From: Thalassotalea sp. | GTDB lineage: Bacteria > Pseudomonadota > Gammaproteobacteria > Enterobacterales > Alteromonadaceae | Reading direction: 5' to 3' | DNA: 64,000 nt | Assembly (NCBI GenBank): GCA_029237915.1 | Contig: JAQWHD010000020.1 | Span: forward strand, 1 to 64,000 | Shown here: positions 6,840-15,145 of the stretch, piece by piece | Position numbering within the stretch: the first letter of the stretch is position 1 | Layout: each line of letters starts with the position of its first letter | Notes under the pieces: model-generated | What the model saw: the letters and a program-made list of their open reading frames with translations, nothing else | What the model was told of the DNA's origin: nothing | Databases searched by the model: none | Program-made: the position numbers and the translations under genes

Positions 6840-7697
6840 TCAATCTACTTCATTGGCTTCTTGAATACGCTCTAAGCGCGCCTCTTCTTCTTCAAATGCA
6901 GCTTTGATTTCATCTATTACGCTACCAACATCGGCTTCCTCGGTTGCTTCAGCAAAGTAACCGGTTAATTCACTTTCAGGTGTCAGTTCACTTTTCTCAT
7001 ATAAAGCCCACATTTCTTGGGCGTATTTACTACCAAGTAACTCAGGGGCAAATTGACCGTAATAATTAGTCATATTATCAACGTCGCGTATCAGCATCGC
7101 TTTTGCGTTATTATTGGCTGCTGCATCTACTGCTTGTGGCAGATCGATGATCACCGGACCATAAGCATCAACTAATACATTAAATTCAGATAAGTCACCG
7201 TGTATCACACCAGCGCAAAGCATACGTAAAACATAAATCATTACTTCTTCATGATCTTCAATTGCTTGCTCTGCAGACATGCTTACGTCATTTAATCTTG
7301 GGGCCACATCACCGTCGTCATCGGTGATTAACTCCATCAATAGCACGCCGTCATAACAACCATAAGCTTGAGGTACGCGAATACCTGCATCAGCGAGTAG
7401 ATATAAAGCATCTACTTCGGCATTTTGCCAAGCTTCTTCTTGTTGCGCACGGCCAAACTTAGAGCCTTTTTCCATAGCTCTAGCTCTGCGACTGTTTTTA
7501 CTTTTACGACCTTCTTGGTACTGGGCTGCTTTTTTAAAGCTACGTTTATTTGCTTCTTTATAAACTTTCGCACAGATGATTTCTTCACCGGTGCGTACCA
7601 TGTACACAGTTGCTTCTTTGCCGCTCATTAGTTGACAAATCACTTCATCAACTAAGCCATCATCAACAAGGGGTTGTATTCGTTTTGGTATCTTCAT
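6840..7697 (-). CDS. Bacterial RIO-family serine kinase (RIO1-like)
   Basis: A 285-residue protein with all kinase landmarks of the RIO family: the short ATP loop SGKEATVY (25-32) in place of a glycine-rich loop, the ATP-anchoring lysine in CAKVYK (Lys44), the catalytic loop HGDLSEFNVLV (166-176, Asp168 and Asn173), and the metal-binding IDLPQAVD (Asp185). The insert between the lysine and the C-lobe is basic (EGRKSKNSRRAR), which could contact RNA. In archaea and eukaryotes RIO kinases act in ribosome maturation; the bacterial targets are poorly known. The C-terminal ~50 residues are acidic and probably helical. It is monocistronic and divergent from the DsbA-like gene. Confidence 0.9.
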   Translation of the reverse strand: MKIPKRIQPLVDDGLVDEVICQLMSGKEATVYMVRTGEEIICAKVYKEANKRSFKKAAQYQEGRKSKNSRRARAMEKGSKFGRAQQEEAWQNAEVDALYLLADAGIRVPQAYGCYDGVLLMELITDDDGDVAPRLNDVSMSAEQAIEDHEEVMIYVLRMLCAGVIHGDLSEFNVLVDAYGPVIIDLPQAVDAAANNNAKAMLIRDVDNMTNYYGQFAPELLGSKYAQEMWALYEKSELTPESELTGYFAEATEEADVGSVIDEIKAAFEEEEARLERIQEANEVD

Positions 7698-7955
7698 TGC
7701 GCCGTTATACCTTAGTTTGCGCGCAATTTAAATACTTGAGTGAAATAACTTTTTATTTGCACTATAGTCTGTAAGTGATAATGCTCTTGCTAAATACTAA
7801 TTTGTGGGGGTTTTTTAGAAATATACTTAAATAACATCGAATAAATTGAGTGATTTCTATAAATAATCCCCTCGATTACAAACTGATATAGATTATTGCT
7901 GCTAAACTATTTAAAATTACATTTATTAATCCCATTTGAATCAAGAAGTAAGCCG

Positions 7956-8561
7956 ATGAACTCAGAATTATTTTTTATCTATGACTCGCATTGTCCTTGG
8001 AGTTACGCAACGACACAATTAGTAAACGAAATTGCTAAGGTTTACCCAGATATGCCTATGCATTTATGGCACTGTGCCCATTACAATGGTAGTGATAGTG
8101 CAGGGGCGAATGCCGCAAATATAGTAGCTCAGCAATCGGTTGCTAAATTTGATGACAGTTACACACGTTTTGCTGACAGCCCACAGGATGCGACTATGAC
8201 AGCGAATTTTATGGCGTGGATGCAAAATAAAAATGCTACACAATCTTTAGATGTTTTAACTGCAATTCAAAATGAACATTTTTGTGACGGCAATGCCTTT
8301 AATAATAAAGATGACTTTGATGGTGTTTTATCACAGTTTAATTTGTCACCGCCAAAGAAAGTGTTTAAAAGCGAGCTTAGCAAAGAAGCGCAATACGTTT
8401 TAGGTGACATTGCTGAAATCCAAGAAATAATTGATACGACTGCTTTTCCAGCTGTTTTGTTAGCTGTAAATGATCGTTTGGTTTTATTAAATCATAATTT
8501 ATATTTAACTAAGCCTGATGCTATTGTTGAAGCTGTTGCATTAGAAATGAAGCAAGGCTAA
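7956..8561 (+). CDS. DsbA-like thioredoxin-fold protein with a single-cysteine CPWS site
   Basis: About 201 residues. The fold is that of DsbA/FrnE proteins: an N-terminal strand ending in the active-site motif SHCPWS, a helical insertion rich in alanine and asparagine, and the cis-proline loop TTAFPAVLLA near the end. The second active-site cysteine is replaced by serine (CPWS), so it cannot form the usual disulfide. Such monothiol members can act as glutathione-linked reductases or isomerases. There is no signal peptide if translation begins at the ATG at 7956, which I prefer because the fold starts right there; an in-frame start at 7896 would add 20 residues unlike the family. It stands alone. 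Confidence 0.75.
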   Translation: MNSELFFIYDSHCPWSYATTQLVNEIAKVYPDMPMHLWHCAHYNGSDSAGANAANIVAQQSVAKFDDSYTRFADSPQDATMTANFMAWMQNKNATQSLDVLTAIQNEHFCDGNAFNNKDDFDGVLSQFNLSPPKKVFKSELSKEAQYVLGDIAEIQEIIDTTAFPAVLLAVNDRLVLLNHNLYLTKPDAIVEAVALEMKQG

Positions 8562-8593
8562 ATATATTCTGTTAGCTAGATGGTTAATTCATT

Positions 8594-8624
8594 ATTAAAA
8601 GTTCCTTTAGGGGCTTTTTTTATA
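8594..8624 (+). terminator. Probable terminator after the DsbA-like gene
   Basis: AAAAGTTCC and GGGGCTTTT pair with two G-U pairs across a TTTA loop, followed by a T run. The stem is weak but well placed. Confidence 0.5.
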
Positions 8625-8687
8625 TCTGCAAATCCTAATCAAACATTAATACGTATAAGCAATTATTACTGAATAAAAGGCAATGCG

Positions 8688-8903
8688 ATGAATCTAGTAT
8701 CACCAAAAAAACTACTGCATAGCAAATGGACTAAAATTGCAGTGATCAACAAAGAAAAGCACTTTAGTATTATTGATGTTGAATATGATGAAGATCAAAA
8801 AGTGGTGAAGTGTATTATACGAGCCGAAATTAATGATAAACAATATCAGATTAATTGGCGGCAATTAAAAGACCCGAAGGTTTGGAAGACGGGTTGGAAA
8901 TAA
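8688..8903 (+). CDS. Small Trp-rich conserved protein (TIGR02450-like)
   Basis: A 71-residue protein matching what I know of the TIGR02450 family: LLHSKWTKIAVINKEKHFSI near the start and INWRQLKDPKVWKTGWK at the end, with four tryptophans in a conserved spacing. The function of the family is unknown. AAGG lies six bases before the ATG. It is a single gene between the DsbA-like gene and a convergent small gene. Confidence 0.8.
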   Translation: MNLVSPKKLLHSKWTKIAVINKEKHFSIIDVEYDEDQKVVKCIIRAEINDKQYQINWRQLKDPKVWKTGWK

Positions 8904-8950
8904 ACTTAGATTTACCAGCTTTAGTTATTAACTAAAGCTAGTAAAAATTA

Positions 8951-9172
8951 TTAAGCGACCTTAATGTCGGCAGTTATTCTATCGCCCATGCTGTTCAATA
9001 TTTTTGCTTTACCTTCAATAATAGTGACGATTGATTTGTTCATCTTGAATCTTTCTGGGATGATCACTCTGCCGTCTTTACCTTGTTCAAGCTGTAAAGT
9101 GTTATGCATAAGCTCTAAAGAGCTATTGTCATAATAAATAATAGTTACTTGTTTTAAACAAACGATAGACAT
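8951..9172 (-). CDS. Small conserved protein (TIGR02922-like)
   Basis: A 73-residue protein with the pattern VTIIYYDNSSLELMHNTLQL, GRVIIPERFKMNKSIVTIIEGKAKIL. This agrees with TIGR02922, a family I associate with Colwellia and relatives, of unknown function. The repeated short strands suggest a small beta barrel. AGGAGA lies before the ATG. The gene is convergent with the Trp-rich gene and divergent from a glutaredoxin-like gene. Confidence 0.7.
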   Translation of the reverse strand: MSIVCLKQVTIIYYDNSSLELMHNTLQLEQGKDGRVIIPERFKMNKSIVTIIEGKAKILNSMGDRITADIKVA

Positions 9173-9279
9173 ATCAATCTCCTAATATAGTTGCTTGATT
9201 AAACGAAAATCAGCTATGTTTAGATCACTTTATTTTTATTGTTATAATCACTAGTAGTAAATTATTAAAAAGAGCATTT

Positions 9280-9507
9280 ATGAAAAGAATTACCTTATAT
9301 ACGAAAAACCGTTGCCCCCACTGTGAAACAGCGAAAAAATATCTTGACCAGCAGGGGATAAAATATCGTTTGTGTAATACCAGTATACCGGCTGGATTGA
9401 AAGAGTTTAGAGGCACTGGGTTTCGTGGTGTACCATTACTTAAGATTGGTGATGAGTTTTTAAATGGTTTTTCAATAAAGAAATTTCAAGATATATATAA
9501 TAAGTAA
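9280..9507 (+). CDS. Glutaredoxin-family protein
   Basis: A 75-residue single-domain glutaredoxin/NrdH-type protein: first strand ITLYTKNRCPHC with the redox pair CPHC at 12-15, helix with KKYLDQQGI, and the proline loop GVPLLKIGD followed by the C-terminal helix. The length is that of NrdH or short glutaredoxins. It should exchange disulfides with glutathione or thioredoxin reductase in the cytoplasm; no ribonucleotide reductase is nearby, so its partner is unknown. It ends before a symmetric terminator shared with acuI. Confidence 0.85.
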   Translation: MKRITLYTKNRCPHCETAKKYLDQQGIKYRLCNTSIPAGLKEFRGTGFRGVPLLKIGDEFLNGFSIKKFQDIYNK

Positions 9508-9523
9508 CTGTTTTTATGAATAA

Positions 9524-9553
9524 AAAAGAGTTCTATTTAATTAGAACTCTTTT
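9524..9553. terminator. Bidirectional terminator between the glutaredoxin gene and acuI
   Basis: AAAAGAGTTCTA and TAGAACTCTTTT form a perfect 12-bp stem with a TTTAAT loop, with T runs in both directions, between two convergent genes. Confidence 0.85.
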
Positions 9554-9581
9554 GTTTATATTGTTTTTTTAGTTACAGCTT

Positions 9582-10586
9582 TTAACTTTGTAAATTCACC
9601 ACATACCTACCAACGACCTTGCCATTGATAAAACGATCTAAATATTCAGGTGTTTGCTCTAGCGTTATTTCTTCACAAAGCTCGCTTAAATTAGGCAGTT
9701 TCATATCAGTAGCAACACGCTGCCAAATATGTTGTTTTTCTTTTAGTGGGATATAAACCGAATCAACACCTAGTAATGACACACCACGAGTGATGAAGGG
9801 CAAAACATTCAGCGAGAAAAACGGTGAGGCAGCTAAACCACAAGCAGACACTGCGCCACCAGGCTTTAATTGTTTAACCATATTCGCTAAATAATCACCG
9901 CCCAAAGTATCAATGGCATTTGCCCATAATGGACGCCCTACAGGTTTATCATTTACTTTATTAATGACATCACGGTGTAACACTTCATCGGCGCCAATTT
10001 CAATAAGATGGTCACTTTGCTCTGGCTTTCCAGAAAACGCCACAACGTTATAACCAAGTTGTTTTAACAGGGCAATACTTATACTACCAACACCACCTGT
10101 AGCACCAGTAACCGCAACCGGGCCATCAGCAGGCGTCGCGCCCATCTTCTCTAATTTCTCAATACATAATGCAGCGGTTAGACCACCCGTTCCGTAGGTC
10201 ATTGCTTCTTTTAATGTTAACGTTTTAGGGCAGGCTACAGCCCAATCTGCAGGGATACGTATACGCTGTGCAAGGCCGCCAGAGGTATTCATACCTAAAT
10301 CATAACCAAATACTACAACTTGTTCGCCACTTGTAAACGTACCTGATTTATCACTTATCACAATACCCGCCGCATCAATGCCTGGCGTGTGAGGGTAGTG
10401 TTGGGTTATGGCTTTATTTCCTGATGCCGACATCGCATCTTTAAAGTTTAAAGAAGAATAGTGTACTTCAATAAGTAAGTCATTTTCAGGTAAATCGCTA
10501 ATATTTCGCGTAACTATCGATTTACTAAATTGTTTATCAGCAAGCTCTTGTACAAGCAAAGCTTTAAATGTTGTGGTTTCAGACAT
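9582..10586 (-). CDS. acuI: Acrylyl-CoA reductase / YhdH-type medium-chain oxidoreductase
   Basis: A 334-residue zinc-free MDR-superfamily enzyme of the YhdH/AcuI type. The N-terminal catalytic domain shows SSLNFKDAMSASG and HTPGIDAAG; the nucleotide-binding domain has VTGATGGVGSISIALL (about 159-174), typical of NADPH use. AcuI reduces acryloyl-CoA to propionyl-CoA, which detoxifies acrylate made from algal DMSP; YhdH in E. coli does the same reaction. No DMSP lyase or acryloyl-CoA ligase is beside it. The gene is single, with a terminator shared with the convergent glutaredoxin gene. The family is certain; the physiological substrate is inferred. Confidence 0.85.
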   Translation of the reverse strand: MSETTTFKALLVQELADKQFSKSIVTRNISDLPENDLLIEVHYSSLNFKDAMSASGNKAITQHYPHTPGIDAAGIVISDKSGTFTSGEQVVVFGYDLGMNTSGGLAQRIRIPADWAVACPKTLTLKEAMTYGTGGLTAALCIEKLEKMGATPADGPVAVTGATGGVGSISIALLKQLGYNVVAFSGKPEQSDHLIEIGADEVLHRDVINKVNDKPVGRPLWANAIDTLGGDYLANMVKQLKPGGAVSACGLAASPFFSLNVLPFITRGVSLLGVDSVYIPLKEKQHIWQRVATDMKLPNLSELCEEITLEQTPEYLDRFINGKVVGRYVVNLQS

Positions 10587-10796
10587 AAATAGGAGCTCTT
10601 AATTCGCCGTTCTAAGTATAAATAACCATAGCAATTAAAGTTGTTTATCGCGAGTGCACTTTAGTCTATATAAATAATGATTTAGCAAAGTATCGTTTTA
10701 TCTGAGTATTTAATAAGTTGCATTATTTTTGGCTTGAGAAATGGCGTTAAATAAGACAATATTACAGTTAATAAACTGCTGTCAATTAAGTGAAAT

Positions 10797-11222
10797 ATGC
10801 TTACTTTAACTTTGATCAATATCCTTGTTGTTGGTTTGGTTGTATTGCTTCATTACGAAGTGCTACTCGGACTCTCTCGTAAATTACCTTACATTCATTA
10901 TAAGAATAAATATCAAATTGTCATTGGCGTATTTGGGGCATTAATAGCCCATTGTTTAGAGATCTGGATTTTTGCTTTAGGTTATTACTATATGTTCAAA
11001 AGTGAAAATTTTGGCCATTTGGAAGGGAACTTTGATGGCAGTTTATTAGATTGTGCCTACTACTCTTTTACCAGCTATACCACCCTAGGTTTTGGTGATA
11101 TTACCCCGCACGGAGCTATTCGGTTTTTTACTGGAATTGAATCATTAACCGGCTTGGTTTTAATTACTTGGACAGCGTCATTCTTATTTTTAGAAATGCA
11201 AAGATTTTGGAACAAACATTAA
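10797..11222 (+). CDS. Two-transmembrane potassium channel-like protein
   Basis: A 141-residue membrane protein. Hydrophobic segments lie at about 3-25, 39-66 and 108-132. Between the last two is a pore loop with the selectivity-filter-like TSYTTLGFGDITP, matching the TxGFGD/TVGYGD signature of potassium channels. There is no cytoplasmic RCK domain, so gating is unknown. It is followed at a distance of 20 bp by the prenyltransferase gene, probably in the same transcript. Confidence 0.85.
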   Translation: MLTLTLINILVVGLVVLLHYEVLLGLSRKLPYIHYKNKYQIVIGVFGALIAHCLEIWIFALGYYYMFKSENFGHLEGNFDGSLLDCAYYSFTSYTTLGFGDITPHGAIRFFTGIESLTGLVLITWTASFLFLEMQRFWNKH

Positions 11223-11242
11223 TCTTACGGCTGTGTACTACT

Positions 11243-12205
11243 ATGAATAACCACTCAAATATTAAACGTGGCAATACAAAAAAAAGTGCAAATTTAAATA
11301 CCTTATTGAGAACCATGCGTTTGCCGTTTTTAACATTAACGGTATTTTGCGTGTTAGTTGGACTCGCAACCGCAATTCATTCTGGTGCAGTGATTAATTG
11401 GCTGCATTTTAGTTTGTGTTTACTTGGGGCTTTAACTGCCCATATTGCAGTTAATACTTTAAATGAGTACCAAGACTTTCAGTCGGGTTTAGATTTTAAA
11501 ACCGAGAAAACACCGTTTAGCGGAGGTAGTGGCGGGCTTGTTGAAAATCCTTCTGCTGCGCCTTTAGTATTGAAGTTTACTTATTGTTGTATTGGCTTAG
11601 TGATATTAATTGGCTTGTATTTTATTTATCAAACAGGCGTTGCTATTTTACCCTTCGGCCTAATTGGTGTGGCCATTATTATTACCTATACCCGTTATAT
11701 TAATACTCAACCTTGGTTATGTTTGCTAGCACCAGGTATAGCATTTGGCTTGCTGATGGTGGTGGCGACAGATTATATTTTAACTAGCCATTACTCGCTC
11801 TCGGCAATGGCAGGTGCAGTTATTTGTTTGTTCTTAGTAAGTAACGTTTTATTGTTAAGTCAATTTCCTGATGCGCAAGCTGATAAAACGGTTGGCCGCA
11901 ACCATATTGTTATCGTCTACGGTAAGTCATTTTCGTTAACTGTGTATTTGATTTTTTTATTGTTGGCAGCAGCAACTCTTATATTAAGTTGTGTGTTTGA
12001 TGTGTTGCCCAATTTAGCTTATTTTGCCTTGTTACCAATGTTAGCTGGTATTGCAGCTTGGCACATTTTAGTTAAAGCATTAGGCCAGTCATTAATTAAT
12101 GAGCAAATAGAAAAAGAGCCTATGACTAAGGCTCTTGGTTTAAATGTTGTAGCAGCCAATGTTACGCCACTGCTTTTAAGTATTTGTATTTTGATGGGCT
12201 ATTAA
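11243..12205 (+). CDS. UbiA-family prenyltransferase (MenA-like)
   Basis: About 320 residues with eight or nine membrane segments. The first aspartate-rich motif is NEYQDFQSGLD (about residues 75-85 of the chosen protein), and the second region reads QFPDAQADKTVGRN (about 203-216), as in MenA/UbiA enzymes that join a polyprenyl diphosphate to an aromatic acceptor. The overall pattern is closest to MenA (1,4-dihydroxy-2-naphthoate prenyltransferase), but no other menaquinone gene is near, so the acceptor is unsure. I chose the ATG at 11243; an earlier in-frame start overlaps the ion channel gene. It ends 3 bp from a convergent gene. Confidence 0.85.
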   Translation: MNNHSNIKRGNTKKSANLNTLLRTMRLPFLTLTVFCVLVGLATAIHSGAVINWLHFSLCLLGALTAHIAVNTLNEYQDFQSGLDFKTEKTPFSGGSGGLVENPSAAPLVLKFTYCCIGLVILIGLYFIYQTGVAILPFGLIGVAIIITYTRYINTQPWLCLLAPGIAFGLLMVVATDYILTSHYSLSAMAGAVICLFLVSNVLLLSQFPDAQADKTVGRNHIVIVYGKSFSLTVYLIFLLLAAATLILSCVFDVLPNLAYFALLPMLAGIAAWHILVKALGQSLINEQIEKEPMTKALGLNVVAANVTPLLLSICILMGY

Positions 12206-12208
12206 ACG

Positions 12209-13249
12209 TTACATCTGGTTTGTATGAGCAACTAAGTACAGTAAACAATCGCTTTTAGCTATTGACGTTACTTTAGTTGCCATAAAAATATTTAAGTCTA
12301 TTTTACTAATTAATTGGTTACCGCGTAGAGTAAAGTATTGACCAATACAGTTGTTACCTTGCTTATCTATAATTTGTAAATTATCTAAACCTTGCTGGTC
12401 TACCCAACCTAACATTTGTTCAGCCCGTAAAATACCATAGTTAAATTGTTCAATATTGCTAAGAAGAGTTACACCTTCAAATCCTTCATCAATATCTGCG
12501 TAGTTCAGATCAACACCTGGTTTAATTTGTAGTCGTAAAGGAGCCAAAAAAACATCAACATCTCGGTGAAAATGACATGCTTGAACATCATCAATACTCG
12601 CTAAGTGACATATCCCTTGATAAGCAACTTCATGGGATTGTTGATCTTGGCTACCACCACATTCAACCGTTAAGGTTTGGCAGCGAAAGTCTTGCTCCAT
12701 AATTGCACCTAACTTTATTTCGGAAAGTATTAATGATGAACAAAATAGAGAGCTGAGTGATAACGCTAACTCGGTCTTATTTACACTTACAGCGAAAGCA
12801 GGCCCACAACCAGAGGTGTTATGCAGATCGATTAAAATCTCTGGTGATACTTCATTTATTGCTGCACTGATCAAGTTTGCTCTTTTAAAATAACTGTAAT
12901 CTAGGCTATGATCAAAACATCGGTTCAGATCTAAACCATCCTCTAAATAGCGATGGCCGAATGTAGGGGATTGACTAGCAACATCAGGAGAACAAATAAT
13001 AAAACGCATATTCGTTACTGGCCGGTTATCTGCTGTTAGATTTGTTAACCAGCGATGCAGAGCAATTAATCCCGAAGGCTCGTTACCGTGGATCAAGGTA
13101 GTGATAACTCTTGTTCTACTGGTATCTTTACCGGAAATATCGATAACAGTTGGACCGCTGATTGATAATAAAAACTGCACATGATCCGCTTTTAAAGTAA
13201 AAGAGTCTGGTTCGGATAAATAATTTATCTCAGAAAAGTCTATAGCCAT
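12209..13249 (-). CDS. AstE/aspartoacylase-family zinc hydrolase
   Basis: A 346-residue member of the M14-like succinylglutamate desuccinylase/aspartoacylase family. Visible zinc ligands are His and Glu of HGNEPSG (about 54-60) and the DLHN motif (about 141-144), followed by CGPAFAV; ECGGSQDQQSHE near 197 supplies the probable catalytic glutamate. These enzymes cleave N-acyl amino acids or act as carboxypeptidases. The gene overlaps the end of the upstream GCS2-type ligase by 10 bp, so the two products are made together and probably act on the same compound. No arginine succinyltransferase pathway gene is nearby, so it is not likely to be AstE itself. Confidence 0.85.
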   Translation of the reverse strand: MAIDFSEINYLSEPDSFTLKADHVQFLLSISGPTVIDISGKDTSRTRVITTLIHGNEPSGLIALHRWLTNLTADNRPVTNMRFIICSPDVASQSPTFGHRYLEDGLDLNRCFDHSLDYSYFKRANLISAAINEVSPEILIDLHNTSGCGPAFAVSVNKTELALSLSSLFCSSLILSEIKLGAIMEQDFRCQTLTVECGGSQDQQSHEVAYQGICHLASIDDVQACHFHRDVDVFLAPLRLQIKPGVDLNYADIDEGFEGVTLLSNIEQFNYGILRAEQMLGWVDQQGLDNLQIIDKQGNNCIGQYFTLRGNQLISKIDLNIFMATKVTSIAKSDCLLYLVAHTNQM

Positions 13250-14715
13250 GATCTACTCCAAGTGGCAACTGGTTGTGCGCTATTACAATTTTTAATATAA
13301 AGCTTGAGCATTTCTTTGCAGGCTGAATCTTTGTCTAATGTTTTCTTAAAGTGTTTTAGCGTTTGTTTTTGCCAAATGGCACCCGTCATTTTTTGTTGGC
13401 AGCGAGTGCTAATAATCGTTAAGTAAGTATCGATTTCTTCGTCTAAAATATTCAAACTTTTTAACCCTTGCTTAGCTATCGGCAACATTTGTTCAATAAC
13501 TTCACATATCGATTTTTCATTGGTTTGATATTGCTTAGGATCTGGCCATAGAATTTTTGCTTCTAAACCATGCTGGGCCGCACGATAAAAGTTATATTCA
13601 GCAAAACGAAATGGAATTAAAGGTAAGTATTCTTCAATACTCTCAGCTAATCCATTGGCTAAACCTATGGCGAAAGCTGCATTCGCAACCATATCTAAGT
13701 TTGTTGGACCGGCAGGGATCGCTCTAAATTCAATACGCATATGACCATTGCCATGATGATCATAAACAGGTCTATGCCAAGGCCACAAAGTTCCCATATG
13801 TAAACTCAACTCTTCAAATCTCGGTAACTCTGTAGCGCCTCTATTAGGCATAGTGACTGGTAATATTGGGTGATGCAAAGACACAGCTTCTGCAAATAAC
13901 TCCCACACACTATGCCTTAGCCAGCCAAAGCCAAAATTAACACGTGTTGGTTGTTGCCATTGGCACTTATCGCGATGGCGTACATCTAAAGATTGTTTAA
14001 ATAAAGCGATACGTGTTTCATCCCACACACTGTTACCAAATAATATTGGTGAGTTAGCCGCAATTGCTGTTACTAGAGGTAGGGTGAGCTGCGCCGCATT
14101 AAACACATTGTTAAAGCGATCAAAGTCCGTCATCATATGTACTTGGAATGACGTATTAGCACCTTCGGTGCAAATATCTTTAAAGCTTTCTTTGACCGGC
14201 TCGTCACCATCTATATTGATATCAAAGCCAGCATTTTTTTGTTGGTTTAATTGTTTGGCAAGGCAATGGTATCTGCCTAAGTCGGTCATATTCTCACTCT
14301 TAATATGCTCAGCTCGAAGAGTGGGTAATATACCTATAGGTACGATAGTAATGTTCTGCTTCTGGGCAAGCTCTTCTAAAACTCTAGTTTTGTTTTGCAT
14401 TTCTTTGAGTAGTTTAGAAAATGGCTTACCTGCTTGTAGTACAGGCGATAGATTGAGTTCTAAATTATATTGATTAAGCTCTGGTTGGTATTGAGGATCG
14501 TTTAATTTGGACAGTAATAATTGATTAGACAAGCTAACTTGAGCGTTCTCATCTACCAGGTACATTTCAAGTTCGGCACCAAATAGCATTGGCTCATCAC
14601 CAAAAGACTCTTTTTTTAAAACACTTTTAAGTTGAGTTAATTGCTGTTTTAGTAGTTGCTGGAATTCATCAAAGTCTTGCTTTGAGTACTCTTTCAGCTC
14701 AATATTTTTGCCCAT
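13240..14715 (-). CDS. GCS2-type carboxylate-amine ligase (glutamate-cysteine ligase family)
   Basis: A 491-residue ATP-dependent ligase. The N-terminal GAELEMYLVD motif (about 46-55) and the block NQYNLELNLSP are the nucleotide and substrate sites of the GCS family; further landmarks are TEGANTSFQVH, AANSPILFG and MRIEFRAIPAGPTNLD. It resembles the YbdK/EgtA type (COG2170) rather than classical GshA. The substrate cannot be read from the sequence. It overlaps by 10 bp with the AstE-like hydrolase gene, which gives a two-gene operon. The pair could make and then trim a gamma-glutamyl or similar amide. The family is well supported, the reaction is not known. Confidence 0.85.
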   Translation of the reverse strand: MGKNIELKEYSKQDFDEFQQLLKQQLTQLKSVLKKESFGDEPMLFGAELEMYLVDENAQVSLSNQLLLSKLNDPQYQPELNQYNLELNLSPVLQAGKPFSKLLKEMQNKTRVLEELAQKQNITIVPIGILPTLRAEHIKSENMTDLGRYHCLAKQLNQQKNAGFDINIDGDEPVKESFKDICTEGANTSFQVHMMTDFDRFNNVFNAAQLTLPLVTAIAANSPILFGNSVWDETRIALFKQSLDVRHRDKCQWQQPTRVNFGFGWLRHSVWELFAEAVSLHHPILPVTMPNRGATELPRFEELSLHMGTLWPWHRPVYDHHGNGHMRIEFRAIPAGPTNLDMVANAAFAIGLANGLAESIEEYLPLIPFRFAEYNFYRAAQHGLEAKILWPDPKQYQTNEKSICEVIEQMLPIAKQGLKSLNILDEEIDTYLTIISTRCQQKMTGAIWQKQTLKHFKKTLDKDSACKEMLKLYIKNCNSAQPVATWSRSWL

Positions 14716-14841
14716 GCATTCTAAACCAGTGAGTTAATACTAAGTTAAGAATGCACCCGATTGAGCTGTTAGGTTTTGATTGAGGTCAACTTATGTTGTT
14801 AAATTGATGTAAAGAATTAACGAGGTAGGCTTATTACTCAT

Positions 14842-15141
14842 TTAAACTTTATATGGAGGTAATTCAAAGCCTTCTGGTTTTAATGCGTTCATCGTTAAAT
14901 GACCAACATAGCTGCTTTCGCCATCACCACTAAATTCAAATTCGTAAACGGTTTTTATAAAGATACCTAAACGCTTCGATGCACTAAATCTGGTTTTAAC
15001 GCGCGCGATGGCTATAAATTGCAAGCTTGCATCTTCACAATACTTCTCTGTTAGCACTTTCGCTTTTTCAGAGACATTACGCAGAAACCAAAAATACCAA
15101 ATAATCAGACAAACCAGTAATAAAATATAGATATCAGCCAA
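14842..15141 (-). CDS. DUF3301 membrane-anchored small protein
   Basis: A 99-residue protein with one N-terminal membrane segment (about 4-20, IYILLLVCLIIWYFWF) followed by a soluble part with the DUF3301 pattern: YCEDASLQFIAIARVKTRF, YEFEFSGDGESSYVGHLTM and a proline-ending tail (ELPPYKV). Its function is unknown. It starts four bases after the stop of the DUF3549 gene and is surely cotranscribed with it; I know the same pair from other Alteromonadales and Vibrio. Confidence 0.85.
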   Translation of the reverse strand: MADIYILLLVCLIIWYFWFLRNVSEKAKVLTEKYCEDASLQFIAIARVKTRFSASKRLGIFIKTVYEFEFSGDGESSYVGHLTMNALKPEGFELPPYKV

Positions 15142-15145
15142 GGGG

